Source: Actinomycetes bacterium
GTDB taxonomy: Bacteria; Actinomycetota; Actinomycetes; Actinomycetales; Cellulomonadaceae
DNA length: 8,730 bases
Assembly (NCBI GenBank): GCA_023418375.1
Contig: JAEZZV010000050.1
Location: forward strand, 1-8,730
Direction: 5' to 3'
The notes under the pieces: generated by a model
Database searches by the model: none
Told to the model about the DNA's origin: nothing
What the model saw: only the letters and a program-made list of their open reading frames with translations
Position numbers and translations under genes: made by a program
In this document: piece after piece, positions 1-5,574 of the stretch
How the letters are laid out: every line of letters starts with the position of its first letter
Position numbering within the stretch: the stretch's first letter is position 1

Positions 1-2
1 GC

Positions 3-113
3 GTGCTCGTGGCGGTGCGCGGCGACGCGCGCCCCGCCGACGCGGCGGTCAGCGCCGCAGCGCCGCCACCAGCGAGCGCAGCCGCGGGTGCTCGAACAGC
101 TCGTCGAGGCTGA
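3..113 (+). CDS. Possible 3' end of a plus-strand gene running in from the left (unidentified)
   Basis: One plus-strand frame is open from the window edge to a TGA at 111-113. The visible peptide starts VLVAVRGDARPADAAV and then becomes an Ala/Pro/Arg-rich tail. I recognise no family. If real, it would converge on malQ and overlap its 3' end by about 65 bases. The first 16 or so residues look like ordinary protein, but the rest lies antisense to malQ, and open antisense frames are common at this GC content. This is a weak call, made only because of its edge position. Confidence 0.15.
   Translation: MLVAVRGDARPADAAVSAAAPPPASAAAGARTARRG
34..48 (-). terminator. Possible hairpin terminator of malQ
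   Basis: Directly after the malQ stop codon the minus strand reads CCGCCG-CGT-CGGCGG, a perfect 6-bp GC stem with a 3-base loop. No U-run follows, so it is not a classic intrinsic terminator. GC-only hairpins of this kind are common after actinobacterial genes but also arise by chance in such DNA. Confidence 0.3.
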
Positions 114-2169
114 TCAGCCGCTGGGCGGAGTCGGCCAGCGGGACCTTCCAGTTCGGGTACTCGGTGTCGGTGCCGGGCTGGTTCTGCGCGCGCCGCTCGC
201 CGACGGCGTCGGGAAGGGAGACGCCCACCAGCACCGCCGGCGAGGTCAGCAGCAGGCGGTGCATCGCCTCGACGACCTGGCGCTCCGACGGGTCCGCACC
301 CACCAGGCCGCGCCGACCCAGGAGGTCGAGGAGCTGGGCGCGCTCCGCCCACGCGTCGGCACGGACCTTCGCCACGGGCTCGGTGAGCAGGCCCAGCCGC
401 TCCCGCAGCTCCACGTGCTCGCCCGCGAGGTAGCCGGCCGTCGGCGGCAGGTCGTGCGTCGTGACCGTGGCCAGGGCGAGGCGCCGGTAGTGCTCGGGCG
501 GCCGGAAGTCCGCGCCCTCGCGCTCGAACCACAGCACCGAGGTGCCGAGGATCCCGCGATCCACGAGGTAGTCGCGCACCCAGGGCTCGAACGTCCCCAG
601 GTCCTCGCCGATGACGACGGCGCCCGCACGCTGCGCCTCCAGGCACAGGATCCCGATGAGCGCCTCGTGGTCGTAGCGGACGTAGGCGCCGGCCTGGGCG
701 CCGCACCCCTGCGGGATCCACCACAGCCGGAACAGCCCGATGATGTGGTCGATCCGGATGGCGCCCGCGTGCCGAAGCACGGTGCGCAGCATGTCGCGGT
801 ACGGCGCGTAGCCGACACGCTCGAGCGCGTCCGGACGCCACGGAGGCTGCGACCAGTCCTGGCCCTGCTGGTTGTACATGTCCGGCGGGGCACCCACGGC
901 CACCCCGTGCGCGAACACGTCGGACATCGCCCACGCGTCCGCGCCCTCGGGATGCACCCCGACGGCCAGGTCGTGCATGATGCCCAGCCGCATGCCACCG
1001 TCGAGTGCGGCGCGCTGCGCCGCCGCGAGCTGCTCGTCGGCGACCCACTGGAGCCAGCAGTGGAAGGTGATGCGGTCCGCCAGCGCGCCGCGCAGCGCAC
1101 GGACCGCGTCGGAGGCACGGTCCTGGCACTCGGCCGGCCACGGCTGGCCCCCGAAGTGCTCGGTGAAGGCGCACCACGTCGCGAAGTCCTCGAGCCCGGG
1201 CCCCTGCTCGGCACGGAACGCGTCGAACCGCGCCTGGCGCGCAGCAGAGCGGCCCGCTGCGTAGACGACCTCGAGGGCCACCCGCTTCGCCGCCCAGACG
1301 GCGTCGCGGTCGATCGGGCCGGCGTCGGTGCTCAGCGGGCGCGCCTCGTCCGCCTGCCACTCGACGAGCGTGCGCTCGGCGGGCGGCAGGTACGCGGTCT
1401 CCGGGATGTCCTCGACGCGCAGGTACACCGGGTTGACGAAGCGCCTGCTCGCCGGCAGGTAGGGCGACGGCGTCATCGGGGGTACGGGCTCGGCCGCGTG
1501 CAGCGGGTTGATGAGCACGAAGTCCGCCGACGCGCGGCGGGCCGCCAGCCAGGCGAGGTCGCGCAGGTCCGCCAGGTCTCCGATGCCCCAGGACTGTCCG
1601 GAGCGCACCGAGTACAGCTGGGCCATGAACCCGATCGCCCGGCGCTCGTCCAGACCTGCGGGCAGCTCGAGGCGGGCGGGCGTCACGACCAGCGTGCACC
1701 GCGCGAGCGCCGCGCCGCTCTGCGCGACGACCGTGTGCCAGCCCAGGGGGAGGTCGGGGGGGATCTCGAGCGTCGCGCGGCCCACCAGCCGCCCGTCGAC
1801 CGTCCGCGGTGGCACGTACACGTCCAGGTGCGCGAGCTCGCGGCGGCCGCCGCCCTCGGCCGGGTCGAGCTCGACCCAGCCGTCCACGGGGGCGCCGTCG
1901 TCCACGTGCACGGCCACGGAGCCACCGGCCCCTGCCCGGACGACGAGCACCGGCGGCAGCATCCGCCGCCACACCTCGTCCTCGACGTTGGTCAGGGCGA
2001 CCTCGATCCGCTCGGGCGAGCCGGCGTCGACGCCCAGCGCGGCCAGGACGGCGACGAGCGTGTCCTGGCTCACCTGGCGGTGGGACCCGTCGAAGCCCCA
2101 GTAGTCCGGGACGACGCCGTACCGGTCCGCGAGGGCGAGCAGCGCTTCGGGCAGTGCGGTCTCGGCCAC
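49..2169 (-). CDS. malQ: 4-alpha-glucanotransferase (amylomaltase, GH77)
   Basis: MalQ disproportionates maltodextrins in the cytoplasm: it moves an alpha-1,4-glucan segment from one chain to another and releases glucose, feeding maltose/starch or glycogen turnover. The 706-residue protein has a GH77 barrel from about residue 175 onward. The catalytic signatures are visible: nucleophile D474 in RIDHIIGL, acid/base E522 in GEDLGT, and D573 in TTHDLPP. Also seen are NPLHA with a downstream SPY (about 221-237) and the C-terminal NQPGTDTEYPNWKVPL. About 170 N-terminal residues precede the barrel, as in the long E. coli-type enzymes of about 700 residues. I chose GTG at 2169 because residue-level similarity begins there (ALADRYGV, then YWGFDG) and AGGA lies 7 nt upstream; the frame is open far beyond it only as a high-GC artefact. 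It is transcribed divergently from the MscS gene. No phosphorylase or maltose ABC transporter is in view, so its pathway partners lie elsewhere. Confidence 0.96.
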   Translation of the reverse strand: MAETALPEALLALADRYGVVPDYWGFDGSHRQVSQDTLVAVLAALGVDAGSPERIEVALTNVEDEVWRRMLPPVLVVRAGAGGSVAVHVDDGAPVDGWVELDPAEGGGRRELAHLDVYVPPRTVDGRLVGRATLEIPPDLPLGWHTVVAQSGAALARCTLVVTPARLELPAGLDERRAIGFMAQLYSVRSGQSWGIGDLADLRDLAWLAARRASADFVLINPLHAAEPVPPMTPSPYLPASRRFVNPVYLRVEDIPETAYLPPAERTLVEWQADEARPLSTDAGPIDRDAVWAAKRVALEVVYAAGRSAARQARFDAFRAEQGPGLEDFATWCAFTEHFGGQPWPAECQDRASDAVRALRGALADRITFHCWLQWVADEQLAAAQRAALDGGMRLGIMHDLAVGVHPEGADAWAMSDVFAHGVAVGAPPDMYNQQGQDWSQPPWRPDALERVGYAPYRDMLRTVLRHAGAIRIDHIIGLFRLWWIPQGCGAQAGAYVRYDHEALIGILCLEAQRAGAVVIGEDLGTFEPWVRDYLVDRGILGTSVLWFEREGADFRPPEHYRRLALATVTTHDLPPTAGYLAGEHVELRERLGLLTEPVAKVRADAWAERAQLLDLLGRRGLVGADPSERQVVEAMHRLLLTSPAVLVGVSLPDAVGERRAQNQPGTDTEYPNWKVPLADSAQRLISLDELFEHPRLRSLVAALRR

Positions 2170-2175
2170 CCCCCG

Positions 2176-2181
2176 ATCCTG
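2176..2181 (-). promoter_or_regulatory. Candidate -10 box of malQ, or its ribosome binding site
   Basis: On the minus strand CAGGAT is followed by six bases (CGGGGG) and then the GTG start. This fits an actinobacterial -10 hexamer (A at position 2, T at position 6) placed for a leaderless transcript starting at the GTG. The same bases contain AGGA, which could instead act as a Shine-Dalgarno site 7 nt from the start. The two readings exclude each other and the sequence alone cannot decide. I see no good -35 element. Confidence 0.3.
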
Positions 2182-2207
2182 CCAGAGCCTGCCCCGTCCG
2201 CCACGTC

Positions 2208-2227
2208 GCCGCACGCGAGCATGCGGC
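2208..2227. repeat. Inverted repeat in the malQ/mscS divergent promoter region
   Basis: GCCGCA at 2208-2213 and TGCGGC at 2222-2227 are perfect reverse complements separated by 8 bases. The element covers the place where the -35 region of the MscS gene would lie and is 39 bases or more upstream of malQ. It could be an operator for a dimeric regulator or simply a GC-rich chance palindrome. It does not resemble a regulator site that I know. Confidence 0.25.
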
Positions 2228-2235
2228 ACGGCCGC

Positions 2236-2241
2236 TAGCCT
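2236..2241 (+). promoter_or_regulatory. Candidate -10 box giving a leaderless mscS transcript
   Basis: TAGCCT matches the actinobacterial TANNNT -10 pattern and sits exactly six bases before the GTG start of the MscS gene. Transcription would then start at or next to the G of GTG, making the mRNA leaderless. There is no good Shine-Dalgarno sequence before this start (only CCGGG), which agrees. A clear -35 is not visible. Confidence 0.5.
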
Positions 2242-2247
2242 GCCGGG

Positions 2248-3228
2248 GTGACGTGGTTCGCGACGCCCTCCCCCACGCCCGACGCCCCGACCGTCGAGGA
2301 GGTGAAGCAGACCGCCGAGCGATGGTTCGACTGGCTCCTCGGCGCCCCGCTCCAGAGCATCGTGGCGGTCGTCGCCGGCCTGATCCTTCTGGCGATCACC
2401 CGCTGGCTGGTCACGCGCACGGTGCGGTCGGTCGTCTCGGGAGGCGCGAAGGTCCGCCACCAGGCCAAGCGGCTGCTGCTCAAGACCCCCGTCCGAGCGG
2501 CGCTCGAGTCCGACTCCGACCCCCTCGCGGTCGCGCGTCGCGTGCAGCGCGCCGAGACGATGGGCTCGGTGCTGCGGTCGACCTCGGCGCTGGTCATCGG
2601 CATCGTCGTGATCACCGCGATCGCCAACATCAACGACTGGGATCTCGGGCCGGTGCTCGCCTCCGCGGGCGTCCTGGGTGTGGCACTGGGCTTCGGCGCA
2701 CAGACGCTCGTCAAGGACTGGCTGTCCGGCCTGTTCATGATCATCGAGGACCAGTACGGCGTGGGCGACGTCGTCAACCTCGGGGAGGCGTCGGGCGTCG
2801 TCGAGGCGATCGGTCTGCGCGTGACGCAGGTCCGCGACCTGTCCGGGACGCTCTGGTACGTCCGCAACGGCGAGGTCCTGCGGGTCGGCAACATGACCCA
2901 GGGCTGGTCGCGGGCGCTGGTCGAGGTGCAGGTGCCGCCCGACGCGGACGTCGACCAGGCGATGGACGTGCTGCGCGCAGCCGCGGCGGACGTCGCGGCC
3001 GACCCCGACATGGGCACCCACGTGCTGGCAGAGCCGGAGGTGACCGGTTTCGAGGACCTGCGTGCGGAGGCCGTCATGCTGCGGACCATCATCAAGGTCG
3101 CCCCGGCGCAGCAGTGGGTGGTCCAGCGCGCGCTGCGGGCGCGGATCAGGGAGCGGTTCGCCGCCGCGGGCATCCCGATGGCGTTGCCCCGGCAGGTGTT
3201 CGTCGAGCGCGAGGGCCGCGAGGGCTGA
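2248..3228 (+). CDS. MscS-family mechanosensitive ion channel
   Basis: A small-conductance mechanosensitive channel of the inner membrane, expected to open under membrane tension and release solutes during osmotic downshock. The 326-residue protein has a hydrophobic segment at about 35-56, a second at about 110-128, and the pore-lining TM3 region at about 133-167. The latter carries the family's small-residue pattern (GVLGVALGFGAQTLVKD, then GLFMIIEDQYGVGD). A beta domain follows (VEAIGLRVTQVRD to VRNGEVLRVGNMTQG, about 185-219) and a cytoplasmic alpha/beta domain ends near 320. The 2-3 TM layout and length are those of YkuT/YggB-like channels. The GTG start is supported by the -10-like box six bases upstream and by the lack of upstream similarity. 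It is convergent with the PTS EIIA gene across 23 bases that hold an inverted repeat. It has no operon partner. Confidence 0.95.
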   Translation: MTWFATPSPTPDAPTVEEVKQTAERWFDWLLGAPLQSIVAVVAGLILLAITRWLVTRTVRSVVSGGAKVRHQAKRLLLKTPVRAALESDSDPLAVARRVQRAETMGSVLRSTSALVIGIVVITAIANINDWDLGPVLASAGVLGVALGFGAQTLVKDWLSGLFMIIEDQYGVGDVVNLGEASGVVEAIGLRVTQVRDLSGTLWYVRNGEVLRVGNMTQGWSRALVEVQVPPDADVDQAMDVLRAAAADVAADPDMGTHVLAEPEVTGFEDLRAEAVMLRTIIKVAPAQQWVVQRALRARIRERFAAAGIPMALPRQVFVEREGREG

Positions 3229-3256
3229 GGGTCGGGAGGCGCGCGCAGCCCTCAGC
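3224..3256. terminator. Bidirectional hairpin terminator between mscS and the EIIA gene
   Basis: GCTGAGGG at 3224-3231 and CCCTCAGC at 3249-3256 form a perfect 8-bp inverted repeat around a 17-base GC-rich loop, with a U-G wobble able to extend the stem by one pair. Being symmetric it can fold in transcripts from both convergent genes. Each arm contains one gene's TGA stop codon (3226-3228 plus; 3252-3254 minus). There is no U-tract on either side, so it may act as a pause, Rho-linked or mRNA-end-stabilising structure rather than a textbook intrinsic terminator. Confidence 0.55.
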
Positions 3257-3749
3257 GCCAGGCGAGGAGGCGCTGGCCCTCGGCGACCCGGTCCCCCGGC
3301 GCGACGACCGCCACGAGGTCGTCGTCGTCCGCCTGGAGCGCCACGACCGGGCAGACGGCGGAGCGTCCGGCGGCGCGCACGCACTGCGGGGACCAAGCGA
3401 GGAGGGGCTGGCCCGCCACGACCTCCTGCCCCTCGACCACCGCGACGTCGAAGCACGCCGTCGCCAGGTCCTCCGTGTCGACGCCGAGGTGCACGAGCAC
3501 GGCCCGCTCGACGTCCACCGCGATCACGACGGCGTGCGGGTAGACCGAGAGCATGCGGCCCGCGCACGGCGCGACGACGACGACGCGCACGGCGCCCTCG
3601 CTCTCGTCCGGGGGGTCGGGCTCGATCGCGAGGCCCGGTCCGACGACCTCGTCGGCGAACACCGGGTCCGGGACGTCGGCCAACGCCACCACCGTCCCGG
3701 CGAGCGGCGCCACGACGTCGGTGGTCAGGCGTGCCTCACGACTCTTCAT
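3252..3749 (-). CDS. crr: PTS glucose-family EIIA component (Crr-like)
   Basis: A soluble phosphocarrier of the PEP:sugar phosphotransferase system. It receives phosphate from HPr on a histidine and passes it to a glucose-family EIIB; in many bacteria it also signals carbon status. The 165-residue protein shows the family pattern: APLAGTVVALADVPDPVFAD (14-33), VAPCAGRM (59-66), H72 in YPHAVVIAV, H87 in VLVHLGVDT, and VVEGQEVVAGQPLLAW near 104-119. H72 and H87 have the 15-residue spacing of E. coli EIIA-Glc His75/His90; H87 would be the phosphorylated one. The ATG at 3749 follows GAGGGGGGA a few bases upstream, so I prefer it over the ATG 15 codons earlier. It lies downstream of the EIIB gene on the same strand, 109 bases away. 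No EIIC is nearby. The symbol is by family resemblance; specificity for glucose or N-acetylglucosamine cannot be read here. Confidence 0.92.
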   Translation of the reverse strand: MKSREARLTTDVVAPLAGTVVALADVPDPVFADEVVGPGLAIEPDPPDESEGAVRVVVVAPCAGRMLSVYPHAVVIAVDVERAVLVHLGVDTEDLATACFDVAVVEGQEVVAGQPLLAWSPQCVRAAGRSAVCPVVALQADDDDLVAVVAPGDRVAEGQRLLAWR

Positions 3750-3792
3750 CGTCCCCCCTCGACCGCCATGCCCCGGGTGGCGCGTCGCGTCC

Positions 3793-3798
3793 ACCCTA
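3793..3798 (-). promoter_or_regulatory. Weak candidate -10 box for the EIIA gene
   Basis: TAGGGT on the minus strand fits TANNNT and would start transcription about 35-40 bases before the EIIA start codon, leaving room for the strong Shine-Dalgarno sequence. No matching -35 is evident, since the upstream bases are the GC hairpin. It would allow EIIA expression independent of EIIB. Confidence 0.25.
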
Positions 3799-3806
3799 GC
3801 CGCCGG

Positions 3807-3848
3807 CGCGCGGCCGTGGCGGGCGACGGCCCGGCGGCCGGCCGCGCG
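3807..3848 (-). repeat. Large GC-rich stem-loop between the EIIB and EIIA genes
   Basis: Positions 3807-3816 and 3839-3848 pair perfectly over 10 bp. Inside the 22-base loop a further stem of 5 bp (3820-3824 with 3829-3833) closes on a GACG tetraloop. It starts 10 bases after the EIIB stop on the minus strand. No U-run follows. It could be a partial terminator or an RNA-processing element setting different EIIB and EIIA levels. Confidence 0.45.
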
Positions 3849-3858
3849 GGGGCTCGGG

Positions 3859-4089
3859 TCAGAGCAGCGTGTCGATGTCGGCGGCCAGCGAGTCCGCCTC
3901 GGGGCCGACGACCACCTGGATCACCCGGCCGGACCGGACGACACCGAACGCCCCGCACGCGCGCAGGCCCTGCTCGTCGAGCACGGCGGGATCGGAGACC
4001 ACCACCCGCAGGCGGGTGATGCACGGCTCGAGCTCGACCACGTTCCGCGGACCGCCGAGGGCCGCCAGGATGTCCTGGGCCTTGGTCAT
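3859..4089 (-). CDS. PTS glucose-family EIIB component, stand-alone
   Basis: A small cytoplasmic phosphotransfer protein that takes phosphate from EIIA on a cysteine and hands it to the sugar bound in the EIIC membrane channel. All 76 residues form one EIIB domain: active-site C23 in EPCITRLRVVV, DEQGLRACGAFGVVRSG (38-54), VIQVVVGPEAD (57-67), and a C-terminal helix. This is the normal size of a free EIIB domain, like the stand-alone EIIB (NagF) of Streptomyces N-acetylglucosamine PTS, so it is not a truncated EIIBC. ATG at 4089 follows GGAGGAGG at 4098-4105 with an 8-base spacer, an excellent site. The EIIA gene lies downstream on the same strand; glbO is divergent upstream. The matching EIIC must be encoded elsewhere. 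Glucose and N-acetylglucosamine are both possible substrates. Confidence 0.92.
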   Translation of the reverse strand: MTKAQDILAALGGPRNVVELEPCITRLRVVVSDPAVLDEQGLRACGAFGVVRSGRVIQVVVGPEADSLAADIDTLL

Positions 4090-4142
4090 CGCGACGACCT
4101 CCTCCGGCACCGCCCGCGGGGGAGGCGACGGCGCCAGCAGCC

Positions 4143-4148
4143 AGCCTA
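4143..4148 (-). promoter_or_regulatory. Candidate -10 box of the PTS EIIB gene
   Basis: TAGGCT on the minus strand fits the actinobacterial -10, with TTCGGT 18 bases upstream as a poor -35. The leader to the EIIB start would be about 45-50 bases. It overlaps a plus-strand TAACGT box by two bases. Confidence 0.4.
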
Positions 4149-4152
4149 ACGT
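4147..4152 (+). promoter_or_regulatory. Candidate -10 box of the glbO-tesB operon
   Basis: TAACGT fits TANNNT and lies 46 bases before the globin GTG, giving a leader of about 40 bases that includes AGGAAGGA. A second possibility is GACAAT at 4157-4162. No convincing -35 is seen for either. Confidence 0.35.
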
Positions 4153-4198
4153 GAGCGACAATGGCGACCGAACCCCGGTCCCGCGAGGAAGGACGCTC

Positions 4199-4630
4199 GT
4201 GTCGTTGCCCGCACAGCCGACGGGGCCCGAGGCGGCGACGTCCCCCACGCCCTTCGAGGCGTTCGGCGGCACGGAGACGTTCCGGCGGCTCGTCACGCGC
4301 TTCTACGAGGGCGTCGCGGACGACGACGTGCTGCGCCCGATGTACCCCGAGGAGGACCTGGGTCCGGCAGCCGAGCGGCTCCGGATGTTCCTCGAGCAGT
4401 ACTGGGGCGGGCCGGGCACGTACAGCGCACAGCGCGGCCACCCCCGCCTGCGGCTGCGCCACGCGCCGTTCCCGATCGACGCGGACGCCCGGGACCGGTG
4501 GCTGCGCCACATGCGCGAGGCCCTCGCCTCGCTCGACCTGCCCCCCCGCCAGCATGCGGTGCTCTGGGACTACCTGGAACGTGCCGCGCACGCCATGGTC
4601 AACCGGGCCACCCCCGAAGGAGGAGCATGA
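4199..4630 (+). CDS. glbO: Group II truncated haemoglobin (trHbO type)
   Basis: A small cytoplasmic haem protein of the 2-over-2 globin fold. Family roles include oxygen or peroxide chemistry and association with membranes or respiration; which applies here cannot be told. The 143-residue protein matches actinobacterial GlbO closely: FGGTETFRRLV, RFYEGV with Y36 (B10), LRPMYPEEDL with Y49 (CD1), LRMFLEQYWGGP, RGHPRLRLRHAPF with proximal H88 (F8), RDRWLRHM with W101 (G8), and AAHAMVN near the end. B10 Tyr, CD1 Tyr, F8 His and G8 Trp are the haem-pocket set of M. tuberculosis trHbO. The GTG start follows AGGAAGGA (4186-4193) at 5 bases; an ATG at 4161 is in another frame. Its TGA overlaps the ATG of the TesB gene (ATGA), so the two are almost surely one operon. 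Confidence 0.94.
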   Translation: MSLPAQPTGPEAATSPTPFEAFGGTETFRRLVTRFYEGVADDDVLRPMYPEEDLGPAAERLRMFLEQYWGGPGTYSAQRGHPRLRLRHAPFPIDADARDRWLRHMREALASLDLPPRQHAVLWDYLERAAHAMVNRATPEGGA

Positions 4631-5529
4631 CCTCGCAGCCACCCGTCGGGCCGGGCGCGCCCGACCCGCTCACCACGGTCCTCGACGTCCTCGACATCGA
4701 GGAGCTGGACACCGACCTGTTCCGGGGGCGCAGCCTGCCCCAGCCCGGCGGCCGGGTGTTCGGCGGCCAGGTGCTCGCGCAGTCGCTCCTCGCCGCCGCG
4801 CGCACCGTCGACGACGCGCGGCTCCCCCACTCCGTGCACGGGTACTTCCTGCGCGCGGGGGACGCGACGCGCGGGATCACCTTCATGGTCGAGCGCCTGC
4901 GCGACGGACGGTCGTTCAGCGCCCGGCGGGTGCACGCCCTGCAGAACGGGCAGCCGATCCTCACCCTGACCTCGTCGTTCCAGGAGGAGCAGCCGGGCCT
5001 GGAGCACACCGACAGCCCCCCGCAGGCCACCCCGCCGCCCGAGTCCGTGCCCAGCGCGCTCGAGGTCCTCGGGTCGGTCGACCACCCGGTCGCGACCTTC
5101 TGGACCCAGACCGCGGCGTTCGACATCCGGCACGTCGAGGAGCCCATCTACCTGGGCCCCGCCCGGACGTCGACGTCACGCCAGATGGTCTGGATGCGTT
5201 CCCGCGGGGTCGTCCCGGGGACGGGCCCGGCGTCGGAGGTGGTGCACCGGGCGCTCCTCGCCTACGCGTGCGACCAGGTGATGCTCGAGCCGCTGCTGCG
5301 CCGGCACGGTCGTAGCTGGGCGACGCGCGGGCTGTCCATCGCGAGCCTGGACCACGCGATGTGGTTCCACCGTCGCGCCCGCGTCGACGAGTGGCTGCTG
5401 TACGTCCAGTACGCGCCGAGCGCGTCGGGCGGGCGCGGGCTCGGCTCGGCCCGCGTGTACCGCCAGGACGGCACGCTGGTGGCGAGCATCGCGCAGGAGG
5501 GCATGATCCGGGTCCCGGACGAGGCCTGA
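4627..5529 (+). CDS. tesB: Acyl-CoA thioesterase II (TesB, double hotdog)
   Basis: Hydrolyses acyl-CoA thioesters to free fatty acid and CoA in the cytoplasm; TesB enzymes are broad-range, favouring medium and long chains. The 300-residue protein has two hotdog halves. The N-terminal half shows GGRVFGGQVLAQSL (41-54), HSVHGYFLRAGD (68-79) and the segment SARRVHALQNGQPI (98-111). The C-terminal half shows YACDQVMLEPLL (213-224), SIASLDHAMWFHR (237-249), EWLLYVQYAPSASGGRGLG (255-273) and VASIAQEGMIR (285-295). The expected active-site triad is D216, S240 (Thr in E. coli) and Q290. Length is close to the E. coli enzyme (about 286). ATG at 4627 follows AAGGAGG at 4617-4623, which lies inside the end of glbO, and overlaps the glbO stop, indicating translational coupling. 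Why a globin and a thioesterase should be coupled is not evident. Confidence 0.95.
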   Translation: MTSQPPVGPGAPDPLTTVLDVLDIEELDTDLFRGRSLPQPGGRVFGGQVLAQSLLAAARTVDDARLPHSVHGYFLRAGDATRGITFMVERLRDGRSFSARRVHALQNGQPILTLTSSFQEEQPGLEHTDSPPQATPPPESVPSALEVLGSVDHPVATFWTQTAAFDIRHVEEPIYLGPARTSTSRQMVWMRSRGVVPGTGPASEVVHRALLAYACDQVMLEPLLRRHGRSWATRGLSIASLDHAMWFHRRARVDEWLLYVQYAPSASGGRGLGSARVYRQDGTLVASIAQEGMIRVPDEA

Positions 5530-5532
5530 GCC

Positions 5533-5547
5533 GCCCGACGCGCGGGC
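5533..5547 (+). terminator. Weak hairpin after tesB
   Basis: GCCCG-ACGCG-CGGGC begins four bases after the tesB stop: a perfect 5-bp GC stem with a 5-base loop and no U-run. It could end the glbO-tesB transcript before the separate topoisomerase promoter, but a stem this short is expected by chance in such DNA. Confidence 0.25.
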
Positions 5548-5562
5548 CAGCGACCGCGATCG

Positions 5563-5568
5563 CAGACT
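5563..5568 (+). promoter_or_regulatory. Candidate -10 box giving a leaderless topoisomerase IB transcript
   Basis: CAGACT (A at position 2, T at position 6) lies exactly six bases before the ATG of the topoisomerase gene. The intervening GGGCGC is not a Shine-Dalgarno sequence, so a leaderless mRNA beginning at the ATG is the simplest reading. The -35 is unclear. Confidence 0.4.
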
Positions 5569-5574
5569 GGGCGC

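Noticed and set aside
88..2238. A 716-codon plus-strand open frame opposite malQ
   Set aside because: Composition is antisense-like (rich in Arg, Val, His, Gly), with no domain, while malQ on the other strand has all its catalytic motifs. Long antisense frames follow from GC bias at third positions.
49..3567. A single 1172-codon open frame on the minus strand spanning malQ and the antisense of the MscS gene
   Set aside because: Only the part from 2169 to 49 shows protein-family sequence. The rest is the Arg/Gly/Asp/His-rich translation expected opposite a high-GC3 gene, here the clearly real MscS gene. Not a fusion protein.
3750..3794. Longer EIIA starting at an ATG 15 codons upstream
   Set aside because: The extra residues (DATRHPGHGGRGG) are unlike any EIIA, and the purine-rich ribosome binding site sits directly before the ATG at 3749, inside that extension.
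1809..4019. A 736-codon plus-strand open frame crossing malQ, mscS and the PTS genes
   Set aside because: It is Arg/Pro/Ala-rich low-complexity translation in the wrong frame of mscS and antisense to the others; it cannot coexist with four confidently identified genes.
4161..5315. ATG at 4161 with a long plus-strand frame overlapping glbO and tesB
   Set aside because: It is out of frame with the globin and gives Arg/Pro-rich nonsense. The globin start at 4199 has a proper ribosome binding site.
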